In this document: positions 36,686-45,626 of the stretch, piece after piece
Layout: each line of letters starts with the position of its first letter
How positions within the stretch are numbered: position 1 is the stretch's first letter
NCBI GenBank assembly: GCA_964586235.1
Contig: CAZPIO010000024.1
Span: 1 to 64,000, forward strand
Source: JAUCQB01 sp964586235
Lineage (GTDB): Bacteria > Planctomycetota > Phycisphaerae > UBA1845 > PWPN01
Direction: 5' to 3'
DNA: 64,000 bases
Notes under the pieces: model-generated
The model's input: only the letters and a program-made list of their open reading frames with translations
Database searches by the model: none
Told to the model about the DNA's origin: nothing
Position numbers and translations under genes: made by a program

Positions 36686-39600
36686 GTCCCAGCCAACGCC
36701 CCGCCTCACCCCTGTGGCGGATCACGGTTTCACCCAAGCGGCCGGAACTGGATGCTCACGGCGCCGCCATGCTTCGTGACACCCACGAGCTCGGCCTGCC
36801 GCACGTTCGGAGCGTGGCCTCCAGCAGGCTGTTCCTGATGGAAGCGGACCTTCCGGACACGACCATCGGGCAAGTCGCCTCGTCGCTGCTGGCCGATCCG
36901 ATCACCGAATCGTACCACGTCCATCGCGGCGGCGACGAAAGGGACGGGGCCAGCCGGAGCGTCGAGTGCGAGGTCGAAGTCCACCTCAAGGGCGGGGTCA
37001 TGGACCCGGTGGCGGCCTCGACGCTGGCGGCCATTGCCGACATGGGCGTCGATACCGCCGGCCTCGCGGTTTCGACCGCCCGCCTCTACCTCATACAGGG
37101 ACTCAAGAGCATCGATGAGCTCGAACTGGTTGCCAAGCGCCTGTTTTACAACGACTGCATCGAGGAAGTGTATCTGAGCGGCTTTGGACGCCACGATCCG
37201 CGCCCGTCGCACCTGCCGGTGGCGCCGGAGCGGGCTTTTCAGCTCCGACACGTTCCGCTCTGCAGTCTCGATGACGCTGCCCTGCGCAAGCTTTCACGCG
37301 AGGCCCACCTGTTTCTCTCGCTGGAGGAAATGAAGACCATCCAGGACCACTATCGCAAGCTGAAGCGCGATCCAACCGACTTGGAACTGGAGATGTTCGC
37401 CCAGACCTGGAGCGAACACTGCGTTCACAAGACCCTCAAGAGCAGCGTGCGTTATCGAGGAACGGCGTTTCCGGCAAGCTCGGCGGCATCACAGAAGGAA
37501 CTGCCCGACGGCACCGTCGAGGTCATCTATAGCAATCTGCTTCGCGACACCGTCGCCCGGGCGACCAACGACCTGACCAGCAGCGGCCGGGTGAACTGGT
37601 GCCTGTCGGTGTTCAAGGACAACGCGGGGGTCATCGAATTCGACGACCAGTATGCGGTGGCGTTCAAGGTCGAAACCCACAACCACCCCTCGGCCATAGA
37701 ACCTTACGGCGGTGCGGCCACCGGCATCGGCGGCTGCATCCGCGACGTCATGGGCGTCGGGCTGGGGGCCAAGCCTATCGCCAACACCGACATCTTCTGC
37801 GTCGCACGGCCGGACTTCCCCATGAAGCTGCTGCCCAAGGGCGTCCTGCACCCGCGGCGGATCCTCAAAGGCGTGGTCGCCGGCGTCCGCGACTACGGCA
37901 ACCGTATGGGCATTCCGACCGTCAACGGCGCGGTCGTCTTCGACAACCGCTATCTCGGCAACCCACTGGTCTTCTGCGGCTGCGTCGGGCTGATGCCGAA
38001 CCGGTGCATCGAAAAGAAGCCGAACCCCGGCGATCTGATCGTGGTCATCGGCGGCCGCACCGGACGCGACGGGATCCACGGAGCGACGTTCTCATCCGCC
38101 GAGTTGACAGACACGCACGCCGATGAGTTCTCCCACGCGGTCCAGATCGGCGACGCCATCACCGAGAAGAAGGTGCTCGACGCGATGATGCAGGCCCGCG
38201 ATCACGCCGACGGCTGCCTCTACACCGCAACCACCGACTGCGGCGCCGGTGGCCTGAGCAGTGCGGTCGGCGAAATGGGCGAGAAGCTCGGCGCCGATGT
38301 CGAACTCTCGAAGGTCCCGCTGAAATACGCCGGACTGCGGTACGACGAGATCTGGATCAGCGAAGCCCAGGAACGAATGGTGCTGGCCGTTCCGCCGGCC
38401 AATTGGGAGAAGGTGCGGGCGATCTGCGAGGCGGAGAATGTCGAGGCCACGGTCATCGGCACGTTCCGCAACGACGGCCGGCTGATCATCAAGTACGCCG
38501 GCCAACTGGTCGGCGACATCGACGCCCGCTTCCTCCACGGCGGCGTGCCGAAAACCCGCAGAGAAGCCACCTGGAATCGCGTAGGAGCGGCCTGCAGCCG
38601 CGATTCCGCAGGTGCTTCTGTAGGAGCGGCTTGTAGCCGCGATTCTTCGCCGATTGGCCCACCGCTTCAGCGGTGGGGGAGCGAATCCGCTCCTGAGAGA
38701 ATTGAAGCCCCCACCGCTGAAGCGATGGGGCACCCAGCCATGGGCCACCCGACAATCTCCACCGACCCCCGCGACCTGCTCCTAAATCGTCTGGCCGATC
38801 TCAACACCGCGAGCAAGGAATGGATCATTCGCCAATACGACCATGAGGTGCAGGGTGGCAGTGCGGTCAAGCCGCTGCTGGGGCCTGGCCTGGGGCCGTC
38901 GGATGCCGCCGTGCTGCGGCCGAGGCTGTCGAGCGAAAAGGGCGTCGTCCTGGCCAACGGCATCTGCCCGTCTCTCAGCGAGGTCGATCCCTACTGGATG
39001 GCGGTCGCGGCCATCGACGAGGCGCTGCGTAACGTCGTCTGCGTCGGCGGCGACCCGAATCGCACGGCCATCCTCGACAACTTCTGTTGGGGCAACTGCG
39101 AAGACCCGCAGACCATGGGAGCCCTCGTCCGCGCCTGTCAGGCCTGCTACGACGCCGCCACGACATACGGCACGCCGTTCATCTCCGGCAAGGACTCGCT
39201 CAACAACGAGTTCGCGCTCGACCCGAACGACGCCCGCCAACTCGGCGAGATGATGCCGCTGTTCAACAACCGCATTCGCATCTCCGAGACGCTGCTGATC
39301 AGCGCCATGAGCGTTATTAACGACGTCAAACGCTGCCTGACCATGGACGCCAAGCCCGGCAGGCAGCCGACACCGTTCTTCTACGTCGGCTTGAAGGCCC
39401 GGCAGTGGCCTGAAGTCAACCTCAGGGACGCGGCCGAACTGCACGCGGCCGTCAGCGGGCTCATCCGCTCGGGCAAGGTCCTGGCCGCCCACGACTGCAG
39501 CGACGGCGGCATCCTGCAGGCCCTCGCGGAAATGGCCTTCGCTGGCCAGTGCGGCATCCAAGCGACGTTCACCGATCTTTGCCCGTTCTCACCCGGCACC

Positions 39601-39798
39601 AGCGGCTACATCCTGCAAGTGCCCGAGTCTGCAGCGGACGAGGTCGCCCAAATCGCCGAGCAGCACGCGGGCACTATTGTTCGCAGAATCGCCACGACGG
39701 CCGGCACCGACAAACTGACCTGGAAAGCCGGGGATCGCCAGAGCGATGTCCCGCTCGCCGATCTGGCCAAGGCGTGGCGGTCGAGCCTGAACTGGTAA
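36682..39798 (+). CDS. purL: PurS-PurS-PurL fused phosphoribosylformylglycinamidine synthase with repeat-derived insert
   Basis: 1038-residue purine enzyme converting FGAR to FGAM with glutamine-derived ammonia and ATP. Two PurS-like domains precede the catalytic part (about 12-85 and 95-168; the second reads VEVHLKGGVMDPVAASTLAA). The PurL core follows: SEHCVHKTLKSS, KVETHNHPSAIEPYGGAATG, TTDCGAGGLSSAVGEMG, PFISGKDSLNNEF and HDCSDGGILQAL. There is no glutaminase domain, so PurQ is separate. Residues about 634-691, between the two AIRS-like halves, are translated from palindromic repeats (VGAACSRDS twice). The start ATG 36682 overlaps the tyrA stop as ATGA. Confidence 0.93.
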   Translation: MSPSQRPASPLWRITVSPKRPELDAHGAAMLRDTHELGLPHVRSVASSRLFLMEADLPDTTIGQVASSLLADPITESYHVHRGGDERDGASRSVECEVEVHLKGGVMDPVAASTLAAIADMGVDTAGLAVSTARLYLIQGLKSIDELELVAKRLFYNDCIEEVYLSGFGRHDPRPSHLPVAPERAFQLRHVPLCSLDDAALRKLSREAHLFLSLEEMKTIQDHYRKLKRDPTDLELEMFAQTWSEHCVHKTLKSSVRYRGTAFPASSAASQKELPDGTVEVIYSNLLRDTVARATNDLTSSGRVNWCLSVFKDNAGVIEFDDQYAVAFKVETHNHPSAIEPYGGAATGIGGCIRDVMGVGLGAKPIANTDIFCVARPDFPMKLLPKGVLHPRRILKGVVAGVRDYGNRMGIPTVNGAVVFDNRYLGNPLVFCGCVGLMPNRCIEKKPNPGDLIVVIGGRTGRDGIHGATFSSAELTDTHADEFSHAVQIGDAITEKKVLDAMMQARDHADGCLYTATTDCGAGGLSSAVGEMGEKLGADVELSKVPLKYAGLRYDEIWISEAQERMVLAVPPANWEKVRAICEAENVEATVIGTFRNDGRLIIKYAGQLVGDIDARFLHGGVPKTRREATWNRVGAACSRDSAGASVGAACSRDSSPIGPPLQRWGSESAPERIEAPTAEAMGHPAMGHPTISTDPRDLLLNRLADLNTASKEWIIRQYDHEVQGGSAVKPLLGPGLGPSDAAVLRPRLSSEKGVVLANGICPSLSEVDPYWMAVAAIDEALRNVVCVGGDPNRTAILDNFCWGNCEDPQTMGALVRACQACYDAATTYGTPFISGKDSLNNEFALDPNDARQLGEMMPLFNNRIRISETLLISAMSVINDVKRCLTMDAKPGRQPTPFFYVGLKARQWPEVNLRDAAELHAAVSGLIRSGKVLAAHDCSDGGILQALAEMAFAGQCGIQATFTDLCPFSPGTSGYILQVPESAADEVAQIAEQHAGTIVRRIATTAGTDKLTWKAGDRQSDVPLADLAKAWRSSLNW
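38581..38606. repeat. GTAGGAGCGG palindromic repeat, copy 3 (inside purL)
   Basis: GTAGGAGCGGCCTGCAGCCG then CGATTC. Same unit as after the nucleoside hydrolase gene; translated in purL as VGAACSRDS. Confidence 0.8.
38620..38645. repeat. GTAGGAGCGG palindromic repeat, copy 4 (inside purL)
   Basis: GTAGGAGCGGCTTGTAGCCG then CGATTC, 39 bp (13 codons) after copy 3, which keeps the same reading frame. Confidence 0.8.
38658..38731. repeat. nested hairpins inside purL insert
   Basis: CCCACCGCT-TC-AGCGGTGGG (38658-38677), GGAGCG-AATC-CGCTCC (38678-38693) and CCCACCGCT-GA-AGCGATGGG (38710-38729). Three successive hairpins follow the GTAGGAGCGG copies and form the rest of the insert. Confidence 0.7.
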
Positions 39799-39826
39799 CG
39801 GCGAGCCCCCCCGGTTTGGCGGCGAG

Positions 39827-39847
39827 CCCCCCGGTTTATCCGGGGGG
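39827..39847. repeat. hairpin with TTTAT loop after purL, copy 2
   Basis: CCCCCCGG - TTTAT - CCGGGGGG, preceded by a partial direct copy (GGCGAGCCCCCCGG at about 39811 and 39821). It may act as a purL terminator although no T-tract follows. Confidence 0.55.
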
Positions 39848-39962
39848 TATTCATCCGTGATCGCCGATCCGCTGGTGCGAGAATCCTTTCGCCCGTGCTG
39901 ATGGCGGATGGCAATCCGCACTCGAGGAGGACCGAGATGGGAATCTCGGTCGAGCAACGAAG

Positions 39963-39988
39963 CATGCCCACGCAAAGCCGTGGGCATG
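39963..39988. repeat. CATGCCCACG palindrome
   Basis: CATGCCCACG (39963-39972) pairs with CGTGGGCATG (39979-39988) across 6 bases. It lies 35 bp before the start of the following beta-helix gene. Confidence 0.5.
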
Positions 39989-40023
39989 GCACCCGAAATC
40001 GAGAGATCAAGAGGATATGGCTC

Positions 40024-41145
40024 ATGTCTTTGATCATGGTTCTGATGGCGTCGCTTCTGCAGGCGGCAACAGGTCCGTCGCAAGAGGCAACATTTGTCGA
40101 AGTCAGCGGCGAGGAGTACGGCGCCCGGCCAGACGACCTCGGACCCATCGGCGGCGGAGGCGGCTACAAGCGGATCATCGGCAAGGGTGAGTACACCGCC
40201 AAGAACCTGGACCAACTGATCGACGCGTTGGGCAAGGTCAAGGCCGGGCAAGTCGTCTTCATCCCGGGCGAAACGGAGATCGACTGCACCGCCCGTGTGT
40301 ATATCGAGGAACTGGTTCTGCAGATCCCCGCCGGTGTAACCCTCGCGGGCAATCGCGGCGAGAACGGTTCGCAAGGGGCCCTGCTCTGCTCCGATGCCCT
40401 CAAGACACCGCTACTCATCCGGGCAGCCGGCCCCGACGTGCGGGTCACCGGACTGCGGATCCGCGGCCCCAACCCCAAGCGATACCTCGATCATCACCAC
40501 CGATCTTTCGCCGAGGGCCGCGGCCACGAGTACTACTACAAGTTCCCGACCTCGGCCGGTATCAACACACAGCACCCCCGCCTCGAGGTCGACAACTGCG
40601 AGATCTCGGCCTTCGGCGCCGCCGGCATCCAACTCCGCCAGGGCGATGGGCATCACGTTCACCACTGCTTCATCCACCATTGCCAGTACAACGGGCTGGG
40701 CTACGGCGTCAGCCACGACGTCGCTTCGTCGCTGATCGAGCGGAACCTGTTCGATTTCAACCGCCACTCCATTGCCGGTACCGGCCGGCCGGGGTGCAGC
40801 TACGAAGCCCGGCACAACGTGGAACTGGGCACCTCGCTCAGTCACTGCTTCGACATGCACGGCGGGCGCGATCGCAAAGACGGCACGGATATCGCCGGGA
40901 CGCGGATCATCATCCACCACAACACCTTCCGTGCCCCCCAGCACCCGGTGGTCATTCGCGGCGTGCCGGAGGAAACCTGCGATGTCTTCAACAACTGGTT
41001 CCCGCGTCACGAGAATCCGCAAGCGGCGGTTCGAGGATCCAGCGGCACGCACGTCCATCGCAACGCCTACGGCACCACGCCGCCCAAGGTGGGCGCTCAA
41101 CCTGCGCCGGCAAGGGAGAAACCATCCGCCAGCCGCCCGGCGTGA
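40024..41145 (+). CDS. secreted right-handed beta-helix protein (pectate-lyase-like)
   Basis: 373 residues. Signal peptide SLIMVLMASLLQAATG, then a parallel beta-helix: IPAGVTLAGNRGENGSQGA, RVTGLRIRGPNPKRYLDHHH, LEVDNCEISAFGAAGIQLRQ and RIIIHHNTFRAPQHPVVIRG. His-rich turns (GDGHHVHHCFIHHC) recall the pectate lyase fold, but catalytic Arg and Ca-binding residues cannot be assigned with certainty. The start is ATG 40024, with GAGG 9 bp upstream; a longer frame from 39895 runs through palindromic repeats and is rejected. Probable role in plant or algal polysaccharide breakdown, by inference. Confidence 0.72.
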   Translation: MSLIMVLMASLLQAATGPSQEATFVEVSGEEYGARPDDLGPIGGGGGYKRIIGKGEYTAKNLDQLIDALGKVKAGQVVFIPGETEIDCTARVYIEELVLQIPAGVTLAGNRGENGSQGALLCSDALKTPLLIRAAGPDVRVTGLRIRGPNPKRYLDHHHRSFAEGRGHEYYYKFPTSAGINTQHPRLEVDNCEISAFGAAGIQLRQGDGHHVHHCFIHHCQYNGLGYGVSHDVASSLIERNLFDFNRHSIAGTGRPGCSYEARHNVELGTSLSHCFDMHGGRDRKDGTDIAGTRIIIHHNTFRAPQHPVVIRGVPEETCDVFNNWFPRHENPQAAVRGSSGTHVHRNAYGTTPPKVGAQPAPAREKPSASRPA

Positions 41146-41170
41146 GAACAAACCCGTCAGGTCAGCAGCG

Positions 41171-41193
41171 AGGCCCCCGGCTTATCCGGGAGA
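41171..41193. repeat. hairpin with CTTAT loop, copy 3
   Basis: CCCGG - CTTAT - CCGGG (41176-41190) after the beta-helix gene; relative of the hairpins at 21293 and 39827. Confidence 0.4.
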
Positions 41194-41249
41194 CCCTCGA
41201 GTTCCTCTTTCGCACAGTTCGCGTGTTTCGCGGTCCGGCTCTTGCCGTT

Positions 41250-41312
41250 TTCATTTCGTCATTCGGACTTTGGATTTCATTCGTCATTCGGGTTTCGTCA
41301 TTCGTCATTCAC
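41250..41312. repeat. CATTCG word-repeat cluster B
   Basis: TTCATTTCGTCATTCGGAC, then TTTCATTCGTCATTCGGG and TTTCGTCATTCGTCATTC. Intergenic, between two converging genes. Confidence 0.65.
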
Positions 41313-41370
41313 TCAAGTCGCGCGCGAGACCCGCGCCAAGCGACTGTTCGGCGCATCTATAGCTTCCGTT

Positions 41371-42555
41371 TCAATCCGCGGCCGCCCGCGATATTGGCGG
41401 CTGAGAAGTGGGGGTTGCCGGCTCGGCGAGCAGTTGATCGATTCGTGCGGTCATGATCTTCTCGCCCGGGGTCTCCTGCCAGTTCAACTCGCCGTACCAC
41501 CACGTCCGGACGTTGCCCCGCTTGTCGATCAGGTAAACGCTCGGCCAGACGTTGTTGGACCAGGCGTTCCAGTTGGCCTTGGCGTTGTCCACCAGGATCG
41601 GCCAGGCCAGGCCGCTGTCGACCGCCTTGCGGCGCACGGCGTCGACGTTTCGCTCCCCCTGCGTCTCCGGCGTGTGGATGCCGAGGATGACCACGCTCTT
41701 GCCCTTGTACGCCTCGTGCCAGCGTTTGTAAACCGGGTAGTTGTTGATACAGTTGCCACAACCGAAGGTGTAGAAGTTGAGAATGAGCACCTTTCCGCGA
41801 AGCCCCGCCAGCGTCAACGGCTCGCTGTTGATCCATGCGTCAGCAGGCTGAAGCTCTGGTGCCTTGAACGCCGGGTTGACCACGCGGGAGAAATCGAACG
41901 GCCGACCGAGCATTGCAGCCCACTGCCGGCGCTGCCCGTCACTCAAGAGCGACGACACCTTCTGCCACTCCTGCACCCGCAGGGCTCGGGCCAGTCGATC
42001 GAGAGTCTCGCGGGGCTTGCCCTCCCGGACCAGCACGTCGAGGCCCTCTGTCGCGGCCCGCGTCTCCCTGGCAATGCGCGAGATCCTCTGCTGCTGGTCC
42101 AGGCTCAGCTTGAGCGACTCGGCCACCTCCGGGCGAGCCAGACTCTCAGCCCCCCCGGCCTGCAGGACGATCTGGCGAAGCCGCCGGCTCTGCGTCACGT
42201 CGAGAATGGCCCCCGCCCTGCTCTCGAACTGCTCGATCACCGGCCGTGCTTTCTGGTTGCTCTCCTCGATCGGCAGGTCGCGAAGCCCCCAGAGTACGCG
42301 GTCGGCTTGCTCCAGCAGCAGATCGATCTGCTCTGCCTGCGCGGGACGAAGACCCAGTTCCCGGCGAACGGCCGGGTCTCGCACCAGGAGCCCGGAAGCC
42401 TGCTGCATCCACGAACGGGCGGATGGCTCGACCGCCGGTGCCTGCTCGTTCTCCCTGGCAGGCGCGGCCGCATCGATCGGCCGTAGTGCGGAACCGGCAA
42501 GGGCAGCCAGCGTCAGCCAGCCGGCAAGCATTGACATTCGCAACCGACCACACAT
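41371..42555 (-). CDS. secreted thioredoxin-like (TlpA/redoxin) protein
   Basis: 394 residues. An N-terminal signal (MLAGWLTLAALAGSA) precedes a helical region (about 60-240) of unknown role and a C-terminal thioredoxin fold (about 250-385). The active site is FGCGNCINNYP, a CxxC (CGNC) in the redoxin position, preceded by VLILNFYTF. YLIDKRGNVRTWW is the conserved cis-Pro-side strand region. Likely a periplasmic thiol-disulfide protein. The start is ATG 42555, with GAGG 5 bp upstream. Confidence 0.75.
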   Translation of the reverse strand: MCGRLRMSMLAGWLTLAALAGSALRPIDAAAPARENEQAPAVEPSARSWMQQASGLLVRDPAVRRELGLRPAQAEQIDLLLEQADRVLWGLRDLPIEESNQKARPVIEQFESRAGAILDVTQSRRLRQIVLQAGGAESLARPEVAESLKLSLDQQQRISRIARETRAATEGLDVLVREGKPRETLDRLARALRVQEWQKVSSLLSDGQRRQWAAMLGRPFDFSRVVNPAFKAPELQPADAWINSEPLTLAGLRGKVLILNFYTFGCGNCINNYPVYKRWHEAYKGKSVVILGIHTPETQGERNVDAVRRKAVDSGLAWPILVDNAKANWNAWSNNVWPSVYLIDKRGNVRTWWYGELNWQETPGEKIMTARIDQLLAEPATPTSQPPISRAAAD

Positions 42556-42758
42556 TCCGGCCTCACCCCCGATCCGGCTTGGAGGGACACGTGGAATTGT
42601 AGGACACCCGTCGGCAACCGGCCGGCCGTCAGTCACCCCTTGGCCACCGATCGCCCCCGTAGTAAGCTACTACCGACACATCCCGTCAGACCTGACCGTT
42701 GGTTGTCGGGAAGGCCTCACGGCCAACGAGCAGGCCGGCTGGTATGGAGATTAATCCC

Positions 42759-43295
42759 ATGATGAAATCATCGAATGTGCTTCGTCTCTTCGTCTGCGCT
42801 CTGACATCGACGGCCTTCGGCGCCGTCCTCTCAGGATGCGGTGAGCCGATGCAGGTCGACTCCCGTTGGGGCCCCGGGCTGCGGTTTTCGGAAAAGACGC
42901 GCACCTTCCAGTGGTCGCCGTTCGCCGCGCGAACGTCCGGCGAGGGCCGCCCGAAGAATCCCAAAGCCGACGAACTCATCCGGGAGTCGATCGAAAAGCA
43001 TCTGGCTCTGAAGGGCTATGAGAAATCAGCCGGCGGGCAAGCCGATTTCCAGATCGACTATTGGGCGGGCAGACGCGTCCGCGGCAATATCCTTCAAACC
43101 GGTGACTTCACGCAATACACCGAAGGGACCCTGGCCGTGGAGGCATACAACCCGGAAAACTCGCAGTTGATCTGGTGTGGCACGGTGCAGGCGGCCCTTG
43201 ACGATTCCCTGCCCCCGCCCGAGAGGGTCGAGAGGCTGGATCTGGCCGTCAAAGCGATGCTCGATCAACTGCCCTCACGCCCAAAGGGCAAGTAG
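42759..43295 (+). CDS. DUF4136-type lipoprotein
   Basis: 178 residues. Signal peptide with lipobox LSGC predicts an outer-membrane or inner-membrane lipoprotein. The mature part shows ADELIRESIEKHLALKGYEK, ADFQIDYWAG and EGTLAVEAYNPENSQLIWCG, the pattern of DUF4136. The function of the family is unknown. The start is ATG 42759, with GGAG upstream. Confidence 0.75.
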   Translation: MMKSSNVLRLFVCALTSTAFGAVLSGCGEPMQVDSRWGPGLRFSEKTRTFQWSPFAARTSGEGRPKNPKADELIRESIEKHLALKGYEKSAGGQADFQIDYWAGRRVRGNILQTGDFTQYTEGTLAVEAYNPENSQLIWCGTVQAALDDSLPPPERVERLDLAVKAMLDQLPSRPKGK

Positions 43296-43318
43296 AGAAC
43301 CCGAAACCCTCCGACCGA

Positions 43319-44104
43319 TTACATCGTGGTTAATCTGAAAACCCGCATCGCGTTGACCGTGCTGACGGCGGCGAGAGAGTCGAATGATTCACCTCGCAGT
43401 TGGGCGGCAAAGCGGACCGTGTGGGCGACGTTGGCGGGTTCGTTGGGTCGCTTGTTCCGGACGGGCTCGGGCGAAAGGTACGGGGCGTCGGTCTCGAACA
43501 GGATCTGGTCGGCCGGCGTCTCGACGCAGGCCGCCTGAGCGTCCCGTGCCTTCTTGAAGGTCAGAATGCCGCTGAAGGAGACGCACCAGCCGCGGGCCCG
43601 CAGATCGGCCGCCTCGGCCGGACCGCCGCCAAAGCAGTGGAACACAACCGACCTGCCCGCGTATCCGTGCTGCTCCAGCAACCGCACGACGTCTTCATTC
43701 GCCTCCCGGCAGTGGATCACCAGCGGCAGCCCGGCATCAGCGGCCAGTTCGAGCTGCCGCTGGAAAACCGATCGCTGCGCCTCCCGCGAGCTGAAATCGT
43801 AATGGTAATCCAGCCCCATCTCGCCGGCGGCGACCACGCCCGGCCGTCGCCACACCTCGGCCAGTCGGCTGAGATCCCCCGGTTCAACTTTCCCGGCCTC
43901 ATGGGGGTGGACGGAAGCTGCGACCCAGACGTTCGGGTGCTTTGCCCGCAGCGCCAGAGCCATCTCCCACTCATCGGGAACGCAGGCAACATTGATCATC
44001 CGCGTCACGCCGGCCGCCGCTGCGTTGGACATGACCTGTCCGATCCGCGGGTACAGATCGTCGAAAGTCAGGTGACAGTGGGTGTCAAACAGCTCGGCGA
44101 TCAT
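43319..44104 (-). CDS. TatD-family metal-dependent hydrolase
   Basis: Predicted DNase or deoxyribonuclease of the TIM-barrel amidohydrolase type, about 261 residues. Metal ligands: LFDTHCHLTFDD, GEMGLDYHYD, LVIHCREANEDVV, FHCFGGGPAEA and FETDAPYLSPEP. The start is ATG 44104, four bases after the yraN stop. It is the last gene of the rpsP operon as seen here. Confidence 0.9.
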   Translation of the reverse strand: MIAELFDTHCHLTFDDLYPRIGQVMSNAAAAGVTRMINVACVPDEWEMALALRAKHPNVWVAASVHPHEAGKVEPGDLSRLAEVWRRPGVVAAGEMGLDYHYDFSSREAQRSVFQRQLELAADAGLPLVIHCREANEDVVRLLEQHGYAGRSVVFHCFGGGPAEAADLRARGWCVSFSGILTFKKARDAQAACVETPADQILFETDAPYLSPEPVRNKRPNEPANVAHTVRFAAQLRGESFDSLAAVSTVNAMRVFRLTTM

Positions 44105-44108
44105 GGCA

Positions 44109-44474
44109 TCAGCCGCAGGAAAAAGCACCCTTGAAGTGCTCGATATCCAGCCCGCCCTTGGCGTTGGCAGTCAGAGCCAGGATATCGAAACGGTAAGCAC
44201 GATTCTGCGAACGGGTCTGCTGGATAAAGCACTTGGCGCTGGCGATCAGGTGGCGTTGCTTGAACGGGTTGACCGCATCCTGCGGGTCGGCGTGGTCGCG
44301 ATCGGAGCGGGTCTTCACCTCGGTGAACACGATAGTCTTGCCGTCGAGGCTCACCAGATCGATCTCACCGGCCGGGCACCTGTAGTTGCGGCAGACGATC
44401 TTGTGGCCCAACCGGCGCAGAAACCGCTCGGATTCTCTCTCGCCGGCCCGACCCAGTCTCGCCCGGTCGTCCAT
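44109..44474 (-). CDS. YraN/UPF0102 family endonuclease-like protein
   Basis: 121 residues. Restriction-endonuclease-like fold: LGRAGERESERFLRRLGHKI, NYRCPAGEIDLVSLDGKTI and VFTEVKTRSD with the catalytic D-ExK pattern. The biochemical role in bacteria is unsettled. It lies 27 bp after rplS. The start at ATG 44474 is preferred over GTG 44486. Confidence 0.88.
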   Translation of the reverse strand: MDDRARLGRAGERESERFLRRLGHKIVCRNYRCPAGEIDLVSLDGKTIVFTEVKTRSDRDHADPQDAVNPFKQRHLIASAKCFIQQTRSQNRAYRFDILALTANAKGGLDIEHFKGAFSCG

Positions 44475-44501
44475 GAGATGTCCCACCGATTTGGGGTGCG
44501 G

Positions 44502-44888
44502 TTACTGCTGAACGGCGGCGTCAACGGCCTGCTTCGCGTCGCGCTTGCGATCGCGAACGCGGCGGGCCTTGCCCACGCGCTCGCGCAGGTAATAGAGCTT
44601 GGCCCGGCGGATGTGACCGGAGCGGACCACCTCGACGCCGGCGACCTTTGGCGAGTGCAACGGGAAAATCCGCTCCACGCCCTCGTTATTGACGATGCGC
44701 CGGACGGTGAAGGACTCGCCCATGCCCCGTCCCCGCCGGCCGATCACCACGCCGACGAACGGCTGGATGCGCTCCTTGCCGCCCTCGACGATCCGCACCT
44801 GAACCGAAACCGTATCACCCACGGCAAACTTGGGCAGTTCCTTCTTCGTGGCGGCGCTCTCGACCTTCTCAATCAACGTGTTGACCAT
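44502..44888 (-). CDS. rplS: 50S ribosomal protein L19
   Basis: 128 residues. PKFAVGDTVSVQVRIVEGGK, FVGVVIGRRGRGMGESFTV and VERIFPLHSPKVAGVEV are the L19 signature; RRAKLYYLRERVGKARRV closes the domain. A short Ala/Lys/Gln tail follows. Next to trmD, as in most bacteria. Confidence 0.97.
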   Translation of the reverse strand: MVNTLIEKVESAATKKELPKFAVGDTVSVQVRIVEGGKERIQPFVGVVIGRRGRGMGESFTVRRIVNNEGVERIFPLHSPKVAGVEVVRSGHIRRAKLYYLRERVGKARRVRDRKRDAKQAVDAAVQQ

Positions 44889-44936
44889 GATGTCGCTCCT
44901 TGTCAGCCTGTCGTGGGCTGTCGTCCTGTTCCATGT

Positions 44937-45617
44937 TCACGGGGCCAGCAGGTCCGGCCGTCGTTCGGCCGTTCGTTTCGCTGCCTGCTCGGCCCGCCAC
45001 TGGGCGATTCGTGCGTGGTCGCCGGAAAGCAGTACCTCCGGCACCTCCATCCCGCGAAACTCGCGAGGACGCGTGTACTGGGGATACTCCAGAAGGCTCT
45101 CGGTGAACGACTCGTGGTGAGCCGACGTTTCATCACCCAGCGCCCCCGGCAGCAGCCGCACCACCGCGTCGACCACCGCCATGGCGGCCACCTCGCCGCC
45201 GGAGAGCACGTAATCGCCGATCGAAATCTCCCTGGGCTTCAGCCCGATCCTGATTCGCTCGTCAAAGCCCTCGTAGTGGCCGCAGATCAGGATCAACCGA
45301 TTCTCATTCGCCAACTCGCGGGCAACCGACTGGTTGAATCGTTCGCCCTGGGGCGTCATCAATATGCGGGTCGCCGGAGTCGGATCTTCCCGCTCAAGTT
45401 TCTCAATCGCATCGAACAACGGGCCGCACATCATCACCATCCCCGGCCCGCCGCCGAACGGCTTGTCGTCGACACTGTGGTGCCGGTCGGTGGTGAAGTC
45501 GCGGATGTTAGTGCACTGGATCGAAACGATGCCGGCCGCCCTGGCCCTCGCGATGATGCTGGAGGCGAAAAACGGCTCCATCACGCCGGGGAACAGCGTC
45601 AGCACGTCGATGCGCAC
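44937..45617 (-). CDS. trmD: tRNA (guanine-N1)-methyltransferase
   Basis: 226 residues; methylates G37 of tRNAs using S-adenosylmethionine through a trefoil-knot fold. RIDVLTLFPGVMEPFFASSI, DDKPFGGGPGMVMM, LICGHYEGFDERI and SIGDYVLSGGE are family blocks. It starts 9 bp after rpsP; rimM, usually between them, is absent from this operon. Confidence 0.96.
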   Translation of the reverse strand: MRIDVLTLFPGVMEPFFASSIIARARAAGIVSIQCTNIRDFTTDRHHSVDDKPFGGGPGMVMMCGPLFDAIEKLEREDPTPATRILMTPQGERFNQSVARELANENRLILICGHYEGFDERIRIGLKPREISIGDYVLSGGEVAAMAVVDAVVRLLPGALGDETSAHHESFTESLLEYPQYTRPREFRGMEVPEVLLSGDHARIAQWRAEQAAKRTAERRPDLLAP

Positions 45618-45626
45618 TGCACCGCC

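Noticed and set aside
38581..38645. CRISPR-like direct repeats in purL
   Set aside because: Only two copies, palindromic, and translated in frame; no array or cas gene.
39895..40023. 43-codon N-terminal extension of the beta-helix protein
   Set aside because: Encoded by palindromic repeats; the signal peptide begins at ATG 40024 after a Shine-Dalgarno site.
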